The notes beneath the pieces are model-generated. The model was not told the DNA's origin and searched no databases. It worked only from the letters and a program-made list of their open reading frames with translations. This document shows positions 8,535 through 16,166 of a stretch of 64,000 nt of DNA, piece by piece (the stretch's first letter is position 1; each line of letters starts with the position of its first letter). Origin of the DNA: Saccharomonospora marina XMU15 (lineage in GTDB: Bacteria > Actinomycetota > Actinomycetes > Mycobacteriales > Pseudonocardiaceae); NCBI RefSeq assembly GCF_000244955.1, contig NZ_CM001439.1, positions 5,687,279 through 5,751,278 on the forward strand, written 5' to 3'. Made by a program: the position numbers and the translations under genes.

Positions 8535-9443
8535 GTGGGCACAACCGTGACACCGCAGCAGGGGCGCAAGCGCGGACGCCGTGGAAAAAGGATCGTCATC
8601 GTCCTCGTGGTGCTGCTCGGGCTGCTCGTCGGCGCGGATTTCGCAGCGGCGGCCTTCGCCGAACACACGGTTTCGCAGCAGGCCCGCGAGCAGCTGGGGC
8701 TTGCGCAGGACCCCGCGGTGACCGTCCACGGCTTCCCGTTCGCCACCCAGGCGTTGTCAGGTGAGTACGACCACATCAGCGTCTCCGCGGACGGTGTTCC
8801 GGTGCAGGACGTGCTCCGGGACGTCTCGCTCAGCGCGGAACTGCGAGACGTCAAGGCACCGCTTTCCGACCTCGCGGGTGGCAACGTGCAAGCCATCACG
8901 ATCGGCGACCTGGAAGCCCAGGTCACGCTCAAGGCCAGCGACATCGCCCGTGTCCCCCCGCTGACGAACATCGAGGACCTGCGCATCGATCCCTCCACCG
9001 AGTCCTACGTGCGAAACGGGGAGGGAACCGACCCCGACGCGGGCAACGCCACCGACGACGGTGAGGGCGGCAGCGGAGCCGACGGCGAGGACAGCCAGCA
9101 GCAGGACGACTCGACGGCGGGTGTGCGGCTGGCGGGGAAGGTGCAGATCGCGGGGGAACGGATGGAGATCTTCGCCTTCGCCATCATCGAGCTCGACGGC
9201 ACCACCATCCGCATCACTGCGCACCGGTTGCAGTTCGGGAATGACCAGGAGACGACCGTGGTTCCCAAGGACGTGCAGCGCGCCCTGCTCCCGAACTTCG
9301 AAGCCGACATCAACACCGGTCAGCTTCCGTTCACGGTGACCCCGACGGCTGTGCACGTCGACTCGGGCTCCATCACGGTGAAGGGCGAGGCCACGAACGT
9401 GCGGTTCTCCTCGACCGGGACACAGGCGCCCACGCGCCAGTAA
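8535..9443 (+). CDS. lmeA: LmeA-like DUF2993 envelope protein
   Basis: DUF2993 proteins are membrane-anchored, exported, phospholipid-binding proteins; mycobacterial LmeA supports mannan elongation in lipomannan synthesis. The 302-residue protein has a short basic N-terminus, one transmembrane/signal helix (about residues 20-43) and a tubular lipid-binding type domain (VHGFPFATQALSG... DVSLSAELRDV). An acidic, low-complexity insert (about 155-195, D/E/G/Q-rich) interrupts the domain and looks like a flexible loop. It begins at a GTG 156 bp from glnR. The position next to glnR and thiX matches Rv0817c. Lipomannan involvement here is by analogy only. Confidence 0.8.
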   Translation: MGTTVTPQQGRKRGRRGKRIVIVLVVLLGLLVGADFAAAAFAEHTVSQQAREQLGLAQDPAVTVHGFPFATQALSGEYDHISVSADGVPVQDVLRDVSLSAELRDVKAPLSDLAGGNVQAITIGDLEAQVTLKASDIARVPPLTNIEDLRIDPSTESYVRNGEGTDPDAGNATDDGEGGSGADGEDSQQQDDSTAGVRLAGKVQIAGERMEIFAFAIIELDGTTIRITAHRLQFGNDQETTVVPKDVQRALLPNFEADINTGQLPFTVTPTAVHVDSGSITVKGEATNVRFSSTGTQAPTRQ

Positions 9444-9455
9444 GGAGCTGATGCG

Positions 9456-9935
9456 GTGACCGGCGTATGGCTGACGGTGGGCGCCATCGGCGCCGCCGTT
9501 TTCGTTGGTGTCCTGGTGGCGACAAGGGAAGGCCGGATTCGCTACCGCTTCGCCAAGCGCGCGCGGGCCGGGCACCAGTCGCGGCAGGACCTGCCCGCGC
9601 CCGTCGCGGCGGCGCTGCCCAGCGAGCCGGGCACGGTGACCCTGCTGCAGGTGTCCACCACCTACTGCGCGCCGTGCAGGCACGCCAAAGCGGTGCTCAC
9701 CGAGTTCGCCGAGCGAACCGAGGGATTGCGCTACGTGAACCTGGATGTGACCGACCAACCGGAGGTCGCACGCGCCATCGGGGTGCTGCGCACTCCCACC
9801 ACCGTGGCCTACACGTCCTCCGGACAGGAATTGCTGCGGGTCAGCGGCGTACCGAAGACAGCCGACCTGCTCACCGCGCTGCGGACACACCTCGTCTCAC
9901 AGAATGAACACGGTTCCCACCCCGAATCCAGCTGA
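9456..9935 (+). CDS. Membrane-anchored thioredoxin-like protein (ThiX type)
   Basis: This 159-residue protein has one N-terminal membrane helix (about 3-22), a short basic linker and a thioredoxin fold with the redox motif CAPC (about residues 69-72, in TTYCAPCRHA). The cis-proline context is RTPTTVAY. A thiol-disulfide role at the membrane is likely; the partner is unknown. AAGGAG precedes the GTG start 8 nt upstream. It follows lmeA by 12 bp, as Rv0816c follows Rv0817c, and lies just before sulfur-transfer genes. Confidence 0.85.
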   Translation: MTGVWLTVGAIGAAVFVGVLVATREGRIRYRFAKRARAGHQSRQDLPAPVAAALPSEPGTVTLLQVSTTYCAPCRHAKAVLTEFAERTEGLRYVNLDVTDQPEVARAIGVLRTPTTVAYTSSGQELLRVSGVPKTADLLTALRTHLVSQNEHGSHPESS

Positions 9936-9936
9936 G

Positions 9937-10066
9937 TAGCCTTGCCCACGTGGACAGGCTCGTTCCCCACCTCCTGACGCAGCGACGCGCTGTGGACCTG
10001 TGCAGGGTGCGCAGCAGCCTGTGTTCGCCCAGCCGCTGAACCCGGCCCGGCGATCAACTCAGGAGG
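9937..10066 (+). promoter_or_regulatory. Cysteine-leader attenuator with anti-Shine-Dalgarno pairing
   Basis: A -10 box TAGCCT (9937-9942) is followed 7 nt later by the GTG of a leader peptide, so the RNA probably begins with a leaderless ORF. Inside the ORF, CCTCCTGA (9970-9977) is the exact complement of TCAGGAGG (10059-10066), the ribosome-binding site of the DUF4395 gene. Translation of, or stalling in, the leader could therefore open or close that site. The mechanism is inferred; the complementarity is seen directly. Confidence 0.65.
9950..10039 (+). CDS. Cysteine-containing leader peptide, 29 aa
   Basis: The GTG-started ORF reads MDRLVPHLLTQRRAVDLCRV and continues RSSLCSPSR to a TGA at 10037-10039. 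The core R-R-x-V-D-L-C-R with a second Cys near the end matches the short 'putative leader peptides' found before actinobacterial sulfur-metabolism operons, and mycobacteria use Cys-codon uORFs as cysteine-responsive attenuators of the cysA2 region. The two Cys codons are at positions 18 and 25. It lies 31 bp before DUF4395-cysA-sseC. Confidence 0.75.
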   Translation: MDRLVPHLLTQRRAVDLCRVRSSLCSPSR

Positions 10067-10070
10067 ATGG

Positions 10071-10505
10071 ATGTCCGCAGGCGCTGCGGTGGACCCTCGC
10101 GGTCCTCGGTTCGCGGCCGCCGTCACGACCGTCGTGCTGGCGCTGGTCCTGGTCACCGGGTGGTGGCCGCTGCTCGCCGCACAGACGGTGGTTTTCGCGG
10201 TAGGCGCGCTCGCCGGGCCGCGTACGGCCCCGTACTCGTTGCTGTACCGCCTTCTCCTCGCACCGCGCCGCAAGCCCACCGCCGAACGTGAGGAAGCGGC
10301 ACCGCTACGGTTCGCTCAGGCGGTGGGTTTCGTGTTCGCCTTGGCGGGCACGGTCGGCTACGTGACTGGCCTGGCCACACTCGCCCTCGTCGCGACGGCG
10401 TTCGCACTGTTCGCCGCATTCCTCAACGCGGCGTTCAACTTCTGCCTCGGCTGCGAGGTGTACCTGCTGCTACGCCGGTCCGCCCGCAGTGCCGAGCGCG
10501 CGTAG
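10071..10505 (+). CDS. DUF4395 membrane protein
   Basis: This 144-residue integral membrane protein of unknown function has about four transmembrane helices. Near the C-terminus it has the conserved thiol pair CLGC (in NFCLGCEVYLLLRR), which suggests redox or sulfur chemistry at the membrane. The ATG at 10071 follows AGGAGG (10061-10066). DUF4395 genes often neighbour rhodanese and thioredoxin genes, as here. Its place under the cysteine leader supports a sulfur-related role. Confidence 0.8.
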   Translation: MSAGAAVDPRGPRFAAAVTTVVLALVLVTGWWPLLAAQTVVFAVGALAGPRTAPYSLLYRLLLAPRRKPTAEREEAAPLRFAQAVGFVFALAGTVGYVTGLATLALVATAFALFAAFLNAAFNFCLGCEVYLLLRRSARSAERA

Positions 10506-10521
10506 CCGACAGCGCGTTTCT

Positions 10522-10554
10522 TTCCCAACTTCTTTTCCCAACTTCCTTTCCCAC
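10522..10554 (+). repeat. Three 13-nt pyrimidine repeats before cysA
   Basis: TTCCCAACTTC occurs at 10522-10532 and 10535-10545, and a degenerate third copy starts at 10548, an exact 13-nt period. They occupy the 72-bp spacer between the DUF4395 gene and cysA. A regulator site or an RNA element is possible; no function is established. Confidence 0.6.
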
Positions 10555-10577
10555 GACAAGAAAGTGAGTGCCAGCTC

Positions 10578-11414
10578 ATGAGCCGTGAAGACGTTCTGGT
10601 CACCACCGACTGGGCGGAACAGAACCTGAACACTCCCGGCGTGGTATTCGCCGAGGTCGACGAGGACACCACCGCCTACGACGGCGGGCACATCCCGGGT
10701 GCGGTGAAGATCGACTGGAGGAACGAGCTGCAGGAGCCCGTCCGCCGCGACTTCGTCGACAGGGCCGGTTTCGAGAACCTGATGTCGAGCAAGGGCATCG
10801 GCAACGACGACCTGGTGATCCTCTACGGCGGCAACAACAACTGGTTCGCCGCTTACGCCTACTGGTACTTCAAGCTCTACGGCCACGACAAGGTCAGGTT
10901 GCTCGACGGTGGGCGCAAGAAGTGGGAACTCGACGGCCGCACGCTGAGCACCGACGAGGTCGAGCGAGAGCGCACCAGCTACAAGGCGGCCGAACAGGAC
11001 CGCTCACTTCGGGCGTTCCGCGACGAGGTCGTGCGGGCCATCGGCACGAAGAACCTGGTGGACGTGCGTTCGCCCGACGAGTTCTCCGGCAAGCTGCTCG
11101 CACCCGCCCACCTGCCGCAGGAGACCGCACAGCGGCCGGGGCACATCCCCAGCGCGGTGAACGTGCCGTGGTCCAAGGCGGCCAACGAGGACGGCACCTT
11201 CAAGTCCGACGAGGAACTCCAGCGGCTGTACAAGGACGCGGGCCTGGACACCTCCAAGCCCACCATCGCCTACTGCAGGATCGGTGAACGTTCCAGCCAC
11301 ACGTGGTTCGCGCTGCACGAACTCCTCGGGCTACCGGACGTGAAGAACTACGACGGATCGTGGACCGAGTACGGCTCGCTGGTCGGCGTGCCGATCGAGA
11401 CGGGAGCGAAGTGA
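10578..11414 (+). CDS. cysA: Thiosulfate sulfurtransferase (CysA/rhodanese)
   Basis: This enzyme transfers sulfane sulfur from thiosulfate to thiol acceptors. The 278-residue protein has two rhodanese domains. The N-terminal one (about 8-130) is non-catalytic, with GGNNNW where the active loop would be. The C-terminal one carries Cys233 in CRIGERSS, which fits the actinobacterial CysA2/SseA loop. The interdomain and domain 2 signatures VDVRSPDEF and HIPSAVNVPW are present. It is followed by sseC with a one-base overlap of stop and start. The order matches Rv0815c-Rv0814c. Confidence 0.92.
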   Translation: MSREDVLVTTDWAEQNLNTPGVVFAEVDEDTTAYDGGHIPGAVKIDWRNELQEPVRRDFVDRAGFENLMSSKGIGNDDLVILYGGNNNWFAAYAYWYFKLYGHDKVRLLDGGRKKWELDGRTLSTDEVERERTSYKAAEQDRSLRAFRDEVVRAIGTKNLVDVRSPDEFSGKLLAPAHLPQETAQRPGHIPSAVNVPWSKAANEDGTFKSDEELQRLYKDAGLDTSKPTIAYCRIGERSSHTWFALHELLGLPDVKNYDGSWTEYGSLVGVPIETGAK

Positions 11415-11719
11415 TGACGGACGGATGCGGTGCGCCGCAACAGACGGCGACCCCCGCTGCCGCCGACACCGGCGGCCAGGTGGTGTTGGCGGGCAAGGTC
11501 ACCGGCGGTGACGGTCCGCTCGGCGGAGCCTACGTGCGGCTGCTCAACGCCGACGGTGAGTTCGCCGGTGAGGTGCAGGCCTCCGCCGAGGGAGACTTCC
11601 GGTTCTACGCCGCGCCCGGCAGTTGGACGGTGCGCGCGCTGCACCGCAGCGGCAACGGTGAGGCGTCGGTCACCGCTGAAGGCCCGGGGGTGCACCGGGT
11701 GCCGATCGCTGTGGGGTGA
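11414..11719 (+). CDS. sseC: DUF1416 protein SseC
   Basis: This small (101 aa) protein has a carboxypeptidase-regulatory-like beta-sandwich fold and almost always follows the CysA-type sulfurtransferase in actinobacteria. It keeps the N-terminal MTDGCGAPQQ segment with a conserved Cys and the GAYVRLL...FAGEVQ strand motifs. The ATG overlaps the cysA stop (TGATG). A role in sulfur transfer is inferred from linkage; the biochemical activity is unknown. Confidence 0.85.
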   Translation: MTDGCGAPQQTATPAAADTGGQVVLAGKVTGGDGPLGGAYVRLLNADGEFAGEVQASAEGDFRFYAAPGSWTVRALHRSGNGEASVTAEGPGVHRVPIAVG

Positions 11720-11750
11720 GTCACCCACCACGCAGCGAGCGCCCGCGAGG

Positions 11751-11792
11751 ACCGCCCCCGAGGCCGCCGAATCCGGTGGCCTCGGGGGCGGT
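11751..11792 (+). terminator. Terminator after sseC
   Basis: A perfect 15-bp inverted repeat (ACCGCCCCCGAGGCC, 11751-11765, with 11778-11792) has a 12-nt loop and is followed by GTTTCG. It ends the DUF4395-cysA-sseC transcript. Confidence 0.85.
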
Positions 11793-11818
11793 TTCGTACC
11801 GGGGGTTATCCTGCAGCC

Positions 11819-11917
11819 GTGGAGATTCTGTTTACGACGCTGCTGATCTTGGCCGTTGTGGGTGTGCTGTGGTTCGGCGGCTACGTCGTCTACCGGCTGT
11901 ACTCCGACCATCGCTGA
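11819..11917 (+). CDS. Small single-pass membrane protein, 32 aa
   Basis: The GTG-started ORF begins MEILFTTLLILAVVGVLWFG and ends YVVYRLYSDHR. It consists of one hydrophobic helix followed by a short basic tail. TATCCT (11807-11812) lies 6 nt before the GTG, fitting a leaderless promoter just after the sseC terminator. The size, helix and promoter argue for a real gene that ordinary gene finding would miss. Function is unknown. It ends 17 bp before the nitrobindin gene and may share its transcript. Confidence 0.6.
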   Translation: MEILFTTLLILAVVGVLWFGGYVVYRLYSDHR

Positions 11918-11934
11918 GGAACCGCTGAGCACCG

Positions 11935-12552
11935 ATGCCCACGAGTGGTGACGAGGCGATTCGGGCGGCGGCGCAGCGCGCCGAGACCACGGCGAAGCGC
12001 AACATTCCGCAGCTGGCTGACCTGCCGATTCCCGGCGACACGGCGAACCTTCGCGAAGGCCCCGAACTAAACGACGCCTGCCTGGCGCTGCTACCGCTGG
12101 TCGGGGTCTGGCGAGGGGAGGGTGAGGTCAACTACCCGACCATCGACGGGCCGTACCGCTTCGCCCAGCAACTGACCATCTCCCACGACGGCAGGCCGTT
12201 CCTGCACCACGAGGCGCGGTCCTGGCTGCTCGACGCCGAAGGCAACGTCATCCGGCCCGCCGCGCGCGAGACCGGATGGTGGCGGCCGCAGGCCGACGAC
12301 ACCATCGAACTGTTGCTGTGCCACTCCAGCGGCATCCTGGAGCTGTTCTACGGCACGCCGAAGAGTCAGACGACCTGGGAACTCGGCACCGATGCGGTGG
12401 TGCGCTCCTCCACGGCCAAGGAAGTCACCGCGGCCAAGCGGCTGTACGGCATCGTCGCGGGCGGCGACCTCGGTTACGTCGAGGAGCGTGCGATGGTCGG
12501 TCAGCCGATGACCCCGCACGTTTCCGCGCTGCTGCACCGTGTCGTCGGCTGA
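11935..12552 (+). CDS. Nitrobindin-type heme-binding beta-barrel protein
   Basis: The 205-residue protein contains a ten-stranded barrel domain of the nitrobindin/THAP4 family (formerly DUF1794), with the signature [14 protein letters not shown] near residues 50-63. Family members bind ferric heme and react with NO or peroxynitrite; Rv0813c is the tubercular relative. The first 40 or so residues form a charged N-terminal helix absent from minimal members. The C-terminal proximal histidine ([11 protein letters not shown]) is present. It converges on pabC with only 6 bp between the stops. Confidence 0.85.
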   Translation: MPTSGDEAIRAAAQRAETTAKRNIPQLADLPIPGDTANLREGPELNDACLALLPLVGVWRGEGEVNYPTIDGPYRFAQQLTISHDGRPFLHHEARSWLLDAEGNVIRPAARETGWWRPQADDTIELLLCHSSGILELFYGTPKSQTTWELGTDAVVRSSTAKEVTAAKRLYGIVAGGDLGYVEERAMVGQPMTPHVSALLHRVVG

Positions 12553-12558
12553 GGGCAC

Positions 12559-13407
12559 TCATTCGTACTGCGCGTCGTAGGCGCTGGCCAACTCCGCGTG
12601 CAGGAGTGTGGAATCCGGCAGTCGCTCGCCGTCCAGGGTGTGCACCCGGGTGAGCTTGCGCACCGACGAAGCCAGGAACACCCCGTCGGCCGAACGCAGG
12701 TCGGCGGCAGCCACCGGCTCGACCTTCGTGGTCCAGCCCGCACTTTCGGCCGCGCGAAACACGGCCCCGTGCGTCGTGCCAGGCAGGATGCCCAGTGTCG
12801 GCGGTGGCGTGTAGAGCGTGCGCCCCCTTGCCACCACGACGCTGGAGGTGGGTCCTTCGAGCACCGAACCGTCGGTCGCCGTGAAGATCACGTCCGCGGC
12901 TCCCCTCCGGTTGGCCTCCCTGACGGCGGCCATGTTGACGGCGTAGGACAGCGACTTGGCGCCGAGCAGCAGCCAGGGCGCCCGCTCTGCCAACCCCGCG
13001 TCGATACCGCGCTCGAGTGTGACGGCCGCGATGCCGTCGGCGCGGGCCCGCTTGACCTTGCCGTCGATCTCCATGCCGAGGGCGAACGCGGTCGGGGTCG
13101 AGTCGGGGTCGCCTTCGATGCCGCGCGTGTAGACGAGCTTGATCGCGATCTCCGAGGAGTCCGGCCAGTTGTCGATCACCTGCCTGGTCGCACGCTCCCA
13201 CGCAGGCCGGTCCGGCCTCGGCAGGTCCATCATCGCCGCGGAGCGGGCCAGCCGGTCCAGGTGCGCCTCCAACTCTCTCGGCTTGCCGTCGGTGACGAGG
13301 ATCGTCTCGAAGATCCCGTCGCCACGCAGCACCCCGAGGTCGTCGACACGCAGGTGGGTGGCATCGGGATCGGCCAGTGTGCCGTCCAGAAAAGCGAGCA
13401 CGCGCAT
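12559..13407 (-). CDS. pabC: Class IV aminotransferase, aminodeoxychorismate-lyase type
   Basis: This is a PLP enzyme of fold type IV. The likely reaction is 4-amino-4-deoxychorismate to p-aminobenzoate plus pyruvate for folate synthesis, although branched-chain or D-amino-acid transaminase activity cannot be excluded. The 282-residue protein has the Schiff-base lysine in GAKSLSYAVNM (about residue 150) and the phosphate-cup segment DGSVLEGPTSSVVV. I chose the ATG at 13407 (MRVLAFLDG) because homologues start there and TACGGT lies 6 nt upstream. It is divergent from ygfZ, which also uses folate. Confidence 0.82.
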   Translation of the reverse strand: MRVLAFLDGTLADPDATHLRVDDLGVLRGDGIFETILVTDGKPRELEAHLDRLARSAAMMDLPRPDRPAWERATRQVIDNWPDSSEIAIKLVYTRGIEGDPDSTPTAFALGMEIDGKVKRARADGIAAVTLERGIDAGLAERAPWLLLGAKSLSYAVNMAAVREANRRGAADVIFTATDGSVLEGPTSSVVVARGRTLYTPPPTLGILPGTTHGAVFRAAESAGWTTKVEPVAAADLRSADGVFLASSVRKLTRVHTLDGERLPDSTLLHAELASAYDAQYE

Positions 13408-13438
13408 GGCACCACCGTACTCACCTACGATCGACGCC
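13408..13438. promoter_or_regulatory. 31-bp divergent promoter with two leaderless starts
   Basis: On the plus strand TACGAT (13426-13431) lies 7 nt before the ygfZ ATG. On the minus strand TACGGT (13419-13414) lies 6 nt before the pabC ATG. The whole promoter region between the two start codons is only 31 bp, so each -35 must lie within the opposing gene. Confidence 0.6.
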
Positions 13439-14557
13439 ATGGGTTACGAGTCTGCGCTGCTGCACCGGCCGGGCGCGGTGGCGCCACCCGAGGGTCACCC
13501 CGAGTTCGGCGTGCCGTGGCACTGGGGCGATCCGTTCGCCGAGCAGCGCGCCGCCGTGCGCGGTGTGGCCGTGGTCGACAGGTCGCACCGGGAGCTCATC
13601 ACGGTCACCGGCCAGGAGCGGCTTTCCTGGCTGCACCTGGTGATCTCGCAACACGTCACCGAATTGCCCGACGGGTCGGGCACGGAGGCGTTGGTCCTGG
13701 ACAGCTACGGGCGCGTCGACGCCCACATGGTGCTCGGCTACACCGGCGGCACCGTCTACCTCGACACCGATCCGGGAGCGCAGGCCACGAGCGCGCTGCC
13801 GAAGGGCGGCAAGCAGAGCCTGCTCGAGTACTTCGAGGCCATGAAGTTCTGGTCGCAGGTGGACCTGCGCGACGCGACAGGGGAGCTGGCCGTGCTGACG
13901 TTGCTCGGCCCTGACATCCCCACCGTGCTCGATGTCGAGGTCGGTGAGCAACCGTACTCGGTGACGCCGTTCCAGGGTGGCTTCGCGCGCAGAATGCCGT
14001 GGCCGGGCGATACGGCGGTGGACCTGATCGTCCCCAGGGCACAACTGGCCGAGGTGTGGGCCAAGCTCACCGGTGCCGGAGCCCGCCCCGCGGGCACGTG
14101 GGCGTTCGACGCACTGCGAGTGGAGTCGCTGCGCCCCCGGATCGGCGTCGACACCGACGAACGCACCATCCCGCACGAGGTGAACTGGATCGGCACGGCG
14201 GCCCACGTCGCCAAGGGCTGCTACCGGGGCCAGGAGACCGTGTCGAAGGTCCACAACGTGGGCAAACCGCCCCGCCACATGGTGCTGCTGCACCTGGACG
14301 GATCGCAGGAGATCTACCCCGAGCCCGGCGATCCCGTGTTGCTCGGCGAGCGCAATGTCGGCAGGGTGGGCAGCGTGGCACAACACCACGAACTGGGGCC
14401 GATCGCCCTGGCACTGGTCAAACGGTCCACGCCGGTGGACGCGGAGCTGATCGCGGGCGAGGAGGATCGCGCCGCGCAGGCCGCCATCGACCCCGATTCG
14501 GTCCCCGAGGAACGCGCCGCGCCCGGACGTGAGGCGGTCCAGCGCCTGCGCGGGTGA
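13439..14557 (+). CDS. ygfZ: YgfZ/GcvT-family folate-binding Fe-S maturation protein
   Basis: YgfZ-type proteins use tetrahydrofolate to support assembly or repair of some iron-sulfur enzymes. The 372-residue protein has the GcvT-like barrel domains and the diagnostic motif KGCYRGQETVSKVHNVG (about residues 259-275), whose cysteine is required in E. coli YgfZ. The catalytic features of glycine-cleavage GcvT are not apparent. It starts at the ATG at 13439 behind a leaderless-type -10 and matches the Rv0811c position. Confidence 0.88.
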   Translation: MGYESALLHRPGAVAPPEGHPEFGVPWHWGDPFAEQRAAVRGVAVVDRSHRELITVTGQERLSWLHLVISQHVTELPDGSGTEALVLDSYGRVDAHMVLGYTGGTVYLDTDPGAQATSALPKGGKQSLLEYFEAMKFWSQVDLRDATGELAVLTLLGPDIPTVLDVEVGEQPYSVTPFQGGFARRMPWPGDTAVDLIVPRAQLAEVWAKLTGAGARPAGTWAFDALRVESLRPRIGVDTDERTIPHEVNWIGTAAHVAKGCYRGQETVSKVHNVGKPPRHMVLLHLDGSQEIYPEPGDPVLLGERNVGRVGSVAQHHELGPIALALVKRSTPVDAELIAGEEDRAAQAAIDPDSVPEERAAPGREAVQRLRG

Positions 14558-14618
14558 GAAGATGACATGATCGTGTCCCACCCTGGTGCCACAGACCGTC
14601 GTAGAGCAGGATGATCCC

Positions 14619-15194
14619 GTGATCGAAGTCCGGCCAGGCGGACGCCGTCGCATCGACCGTGTCCTCGCCGCCGACTATGCGCGTGACCTGGAGACGATGT
14701 CGCTGTCGACGCTGCGGGAGCGCCGCGACGAGGCCGCACAGGAGGAAACGGACCTGTCGTACCTGCGCAGGTTGCTGCACGCACGTATCGACATCGTGCG
14801 CGCCGAGCAGCAGCGCAGGCAGTCCGGTGGGGCCACCAGCATCGTCGAGCAGTTGACCACGATCCTCGCCGAGAACGCGCTCGGCCCCGCCATGGGTTCG
14901 GGACGGCATCAGACGCTGGAACCTTCGCGCGCCGGTGAGTACCGGCGCAAGGCCGAGGAACTGCTCGGCGACGCCGACCTTTCCGACGTGTCCTCGCTCA
15001 CCGAGGAACGGCTGCGGGAAACGCTGCGGGCGCTGCGCGAGCACGAATCCTCCGTTTCGACGCGGCGCAGGCAGGTGCAGGCGGTCGTCGACGCGTTCAA
15101 CGCCGAGATCGCCAAGCGATACGCCCAGGGCACCGCATCGGTGGACGAACTGCTGGCCAGCCAGCGAGGCGGGGACGAAGCCGACGATGGCTGA
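14619..15194 (+). CDS. RsiG-like c-di-GMP-binding anti-sigma factor homologue
   Basis: In Streptomyces, RsiG bound to c-di-GMP sequesters the sporulation sigma factor WhiG. This 191-residue protein is mostly helical (antiparallel coiled coil). Helix 2 carries an exact copy of the signature E(X)3S(X)2R(X)3Q(X)3D at residues 143-158 (bases 15045-15092). Helix 1 carries a near copy with His for Gln at 43-58 (bases 14745-14792). The GTG at 14619 has GAGCAGGA 7 nt upstream and is preferred; the GTG at 14586 would add 11 residues. It overlaps the asparaginase start by 8 bp. No whiG-like sigma gene is in the window. Confidence 0.8.
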   Translation: MIEVRPGGRRRIDRVLAADYARDLETMSLSTLRERRDEAAQEETDLSYLRRLLHARIDIVRAEQQRRQSGGATSIVEQLTTILAENALGPAMGSGRHQTLEPSRAGEYRRKAEELLGDADLSDVSSLTEERLRETLRALREHESSVSTRRRQVQAVVDAFNAEIAKRYAQGTASVDELLASQRGGDEADDG

Positions 15195-16158
15195 CGGCGA
15201 ACCCTCGCCGGTTCTGGTCGAGGTCGTCCGTTCGGGGTTCGTCGAAAGCGTGCACCGCGGCGCGCTCGTGGTGACCGCCCCGGACGGCACCGTTCGCGTG
15301 GCACTCGGCGATGTGGACCGGCCGGTCTTCCCGCGCTCGGCGAACAAACCACTGCAAGCCCTCGGCATGTTGAACGCGGGACTGCGGGTGACCGACGACG
15401 CGCTGGCCCTTGTCTGCGCCTCACACAGCGGCGAGGCGGGCCACGTTGCCCGCGCGCTGGCGATGCTGGAGCAGGTGGGGCTCGGTGAGGCGGACCTGCA
15501 CTGCCCGCCGGAACCACGCCGCGCGGCGATGAACTGCTCCGGCAAGCACGCGGGCATGTTGACCGCCTGTGTGCAGCGCGGCTGGGCCACCGCCGGCTAC
15601 ACCGACCCGGCACACGAACTGCAACGCACCATCGCGGCGACGATCGAGGAACTCACCGGGGAACCCATCGCGGCAACCGGTGTGGACGGTTGCGGCGCCC
15701 CGCTCTTCGCGTTCTCCCTGACGGGGTTGGCGCGGGCGTTCTCCTCGGCGAGCAGGACGCGGGTGGGCGAGGCCATGCGGACCCATCCGTGGCTCGTCGC
15801 GGGCACCGGCCGCGAGGACACGCTGCTCATGCTGGCGGTACCGGGCCTGCTCACCAAGGGCGGCGCCGAGGGGGTGCACGCGATGGCGCTGCCCGACGGC
15901 TCGGCCGTGGCACTCAAGATCGACGACGGCGCGGGCAGGGGCAGGGCTCCGCTGTTGGTCGCGGCGCTGCGGGCGTCGGGCTCGCTGCCGCAGAACCCGG
16001 CCGCGCGCGCGGTGCTCGACGGACTGGGCAACGCGGCGGGCACCGTACTCGGTGGCGGGCGGGAGGTCGGTGAGTTGCGCGTGTCCCGGCACTGCCTCGC
16101 TGTCCTCGAGACCGCCCTTGAATCGGCCGCGCCAGCCACCGCACCGGGCAGCGGCTGA
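15187..16158 (+). CDS. Asparaginase (class 3, Rhizobium-type AnsA family)
   Basis: The 323-residue protein belongs to the asparaginase II (PF06089) family, related to inducible Rhizobium etli asparaginase and unlike the E. coli enzymes. It should hydrolyse asparagine to aspartate and ammonia in the cytoplasm. Visible family motifs are SANKPLQALG, CASHSGE, NCSGKHAGML (about 116-125), with the Ser/Lys/Cys positions used in catalysis, and GVDGCGAPLFAFSL. The start codon lies within the end of the rsiG-like gene (8-bp overlap), so the two are translationally coupled. The functional link between them is unknown. Confidence 0.87.
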   Translation: MADGEPSPVLVEVVRSGFVESVHRGALVVTAPDGTVRVALGDVDRPVFPRSANKPLQALGMLNAGLRVTDDALALVCASHSGEAGHVARALAMLEQVGLGEADLHCPPEPRRAAMNCSGKHAGMLTACVQRGWATAGYTDPAHELQRTIAATIEELTGEPIAATGVDGCGAPLFAFSLTGLARAFSSASRTRVGEAMRTHPWLVAGTGREDTLLMLAVPGLLTKGGAEGVHAMALPDGSAVALKIDDGAGRGRAPLLVAALRASGSLPQNPAARAVLDGLGNAAGTVLGGGREVGELRVSRHCLAVLETALESAAPATAPGSG

Positions 16159-16166
16159 CCGGGTTG

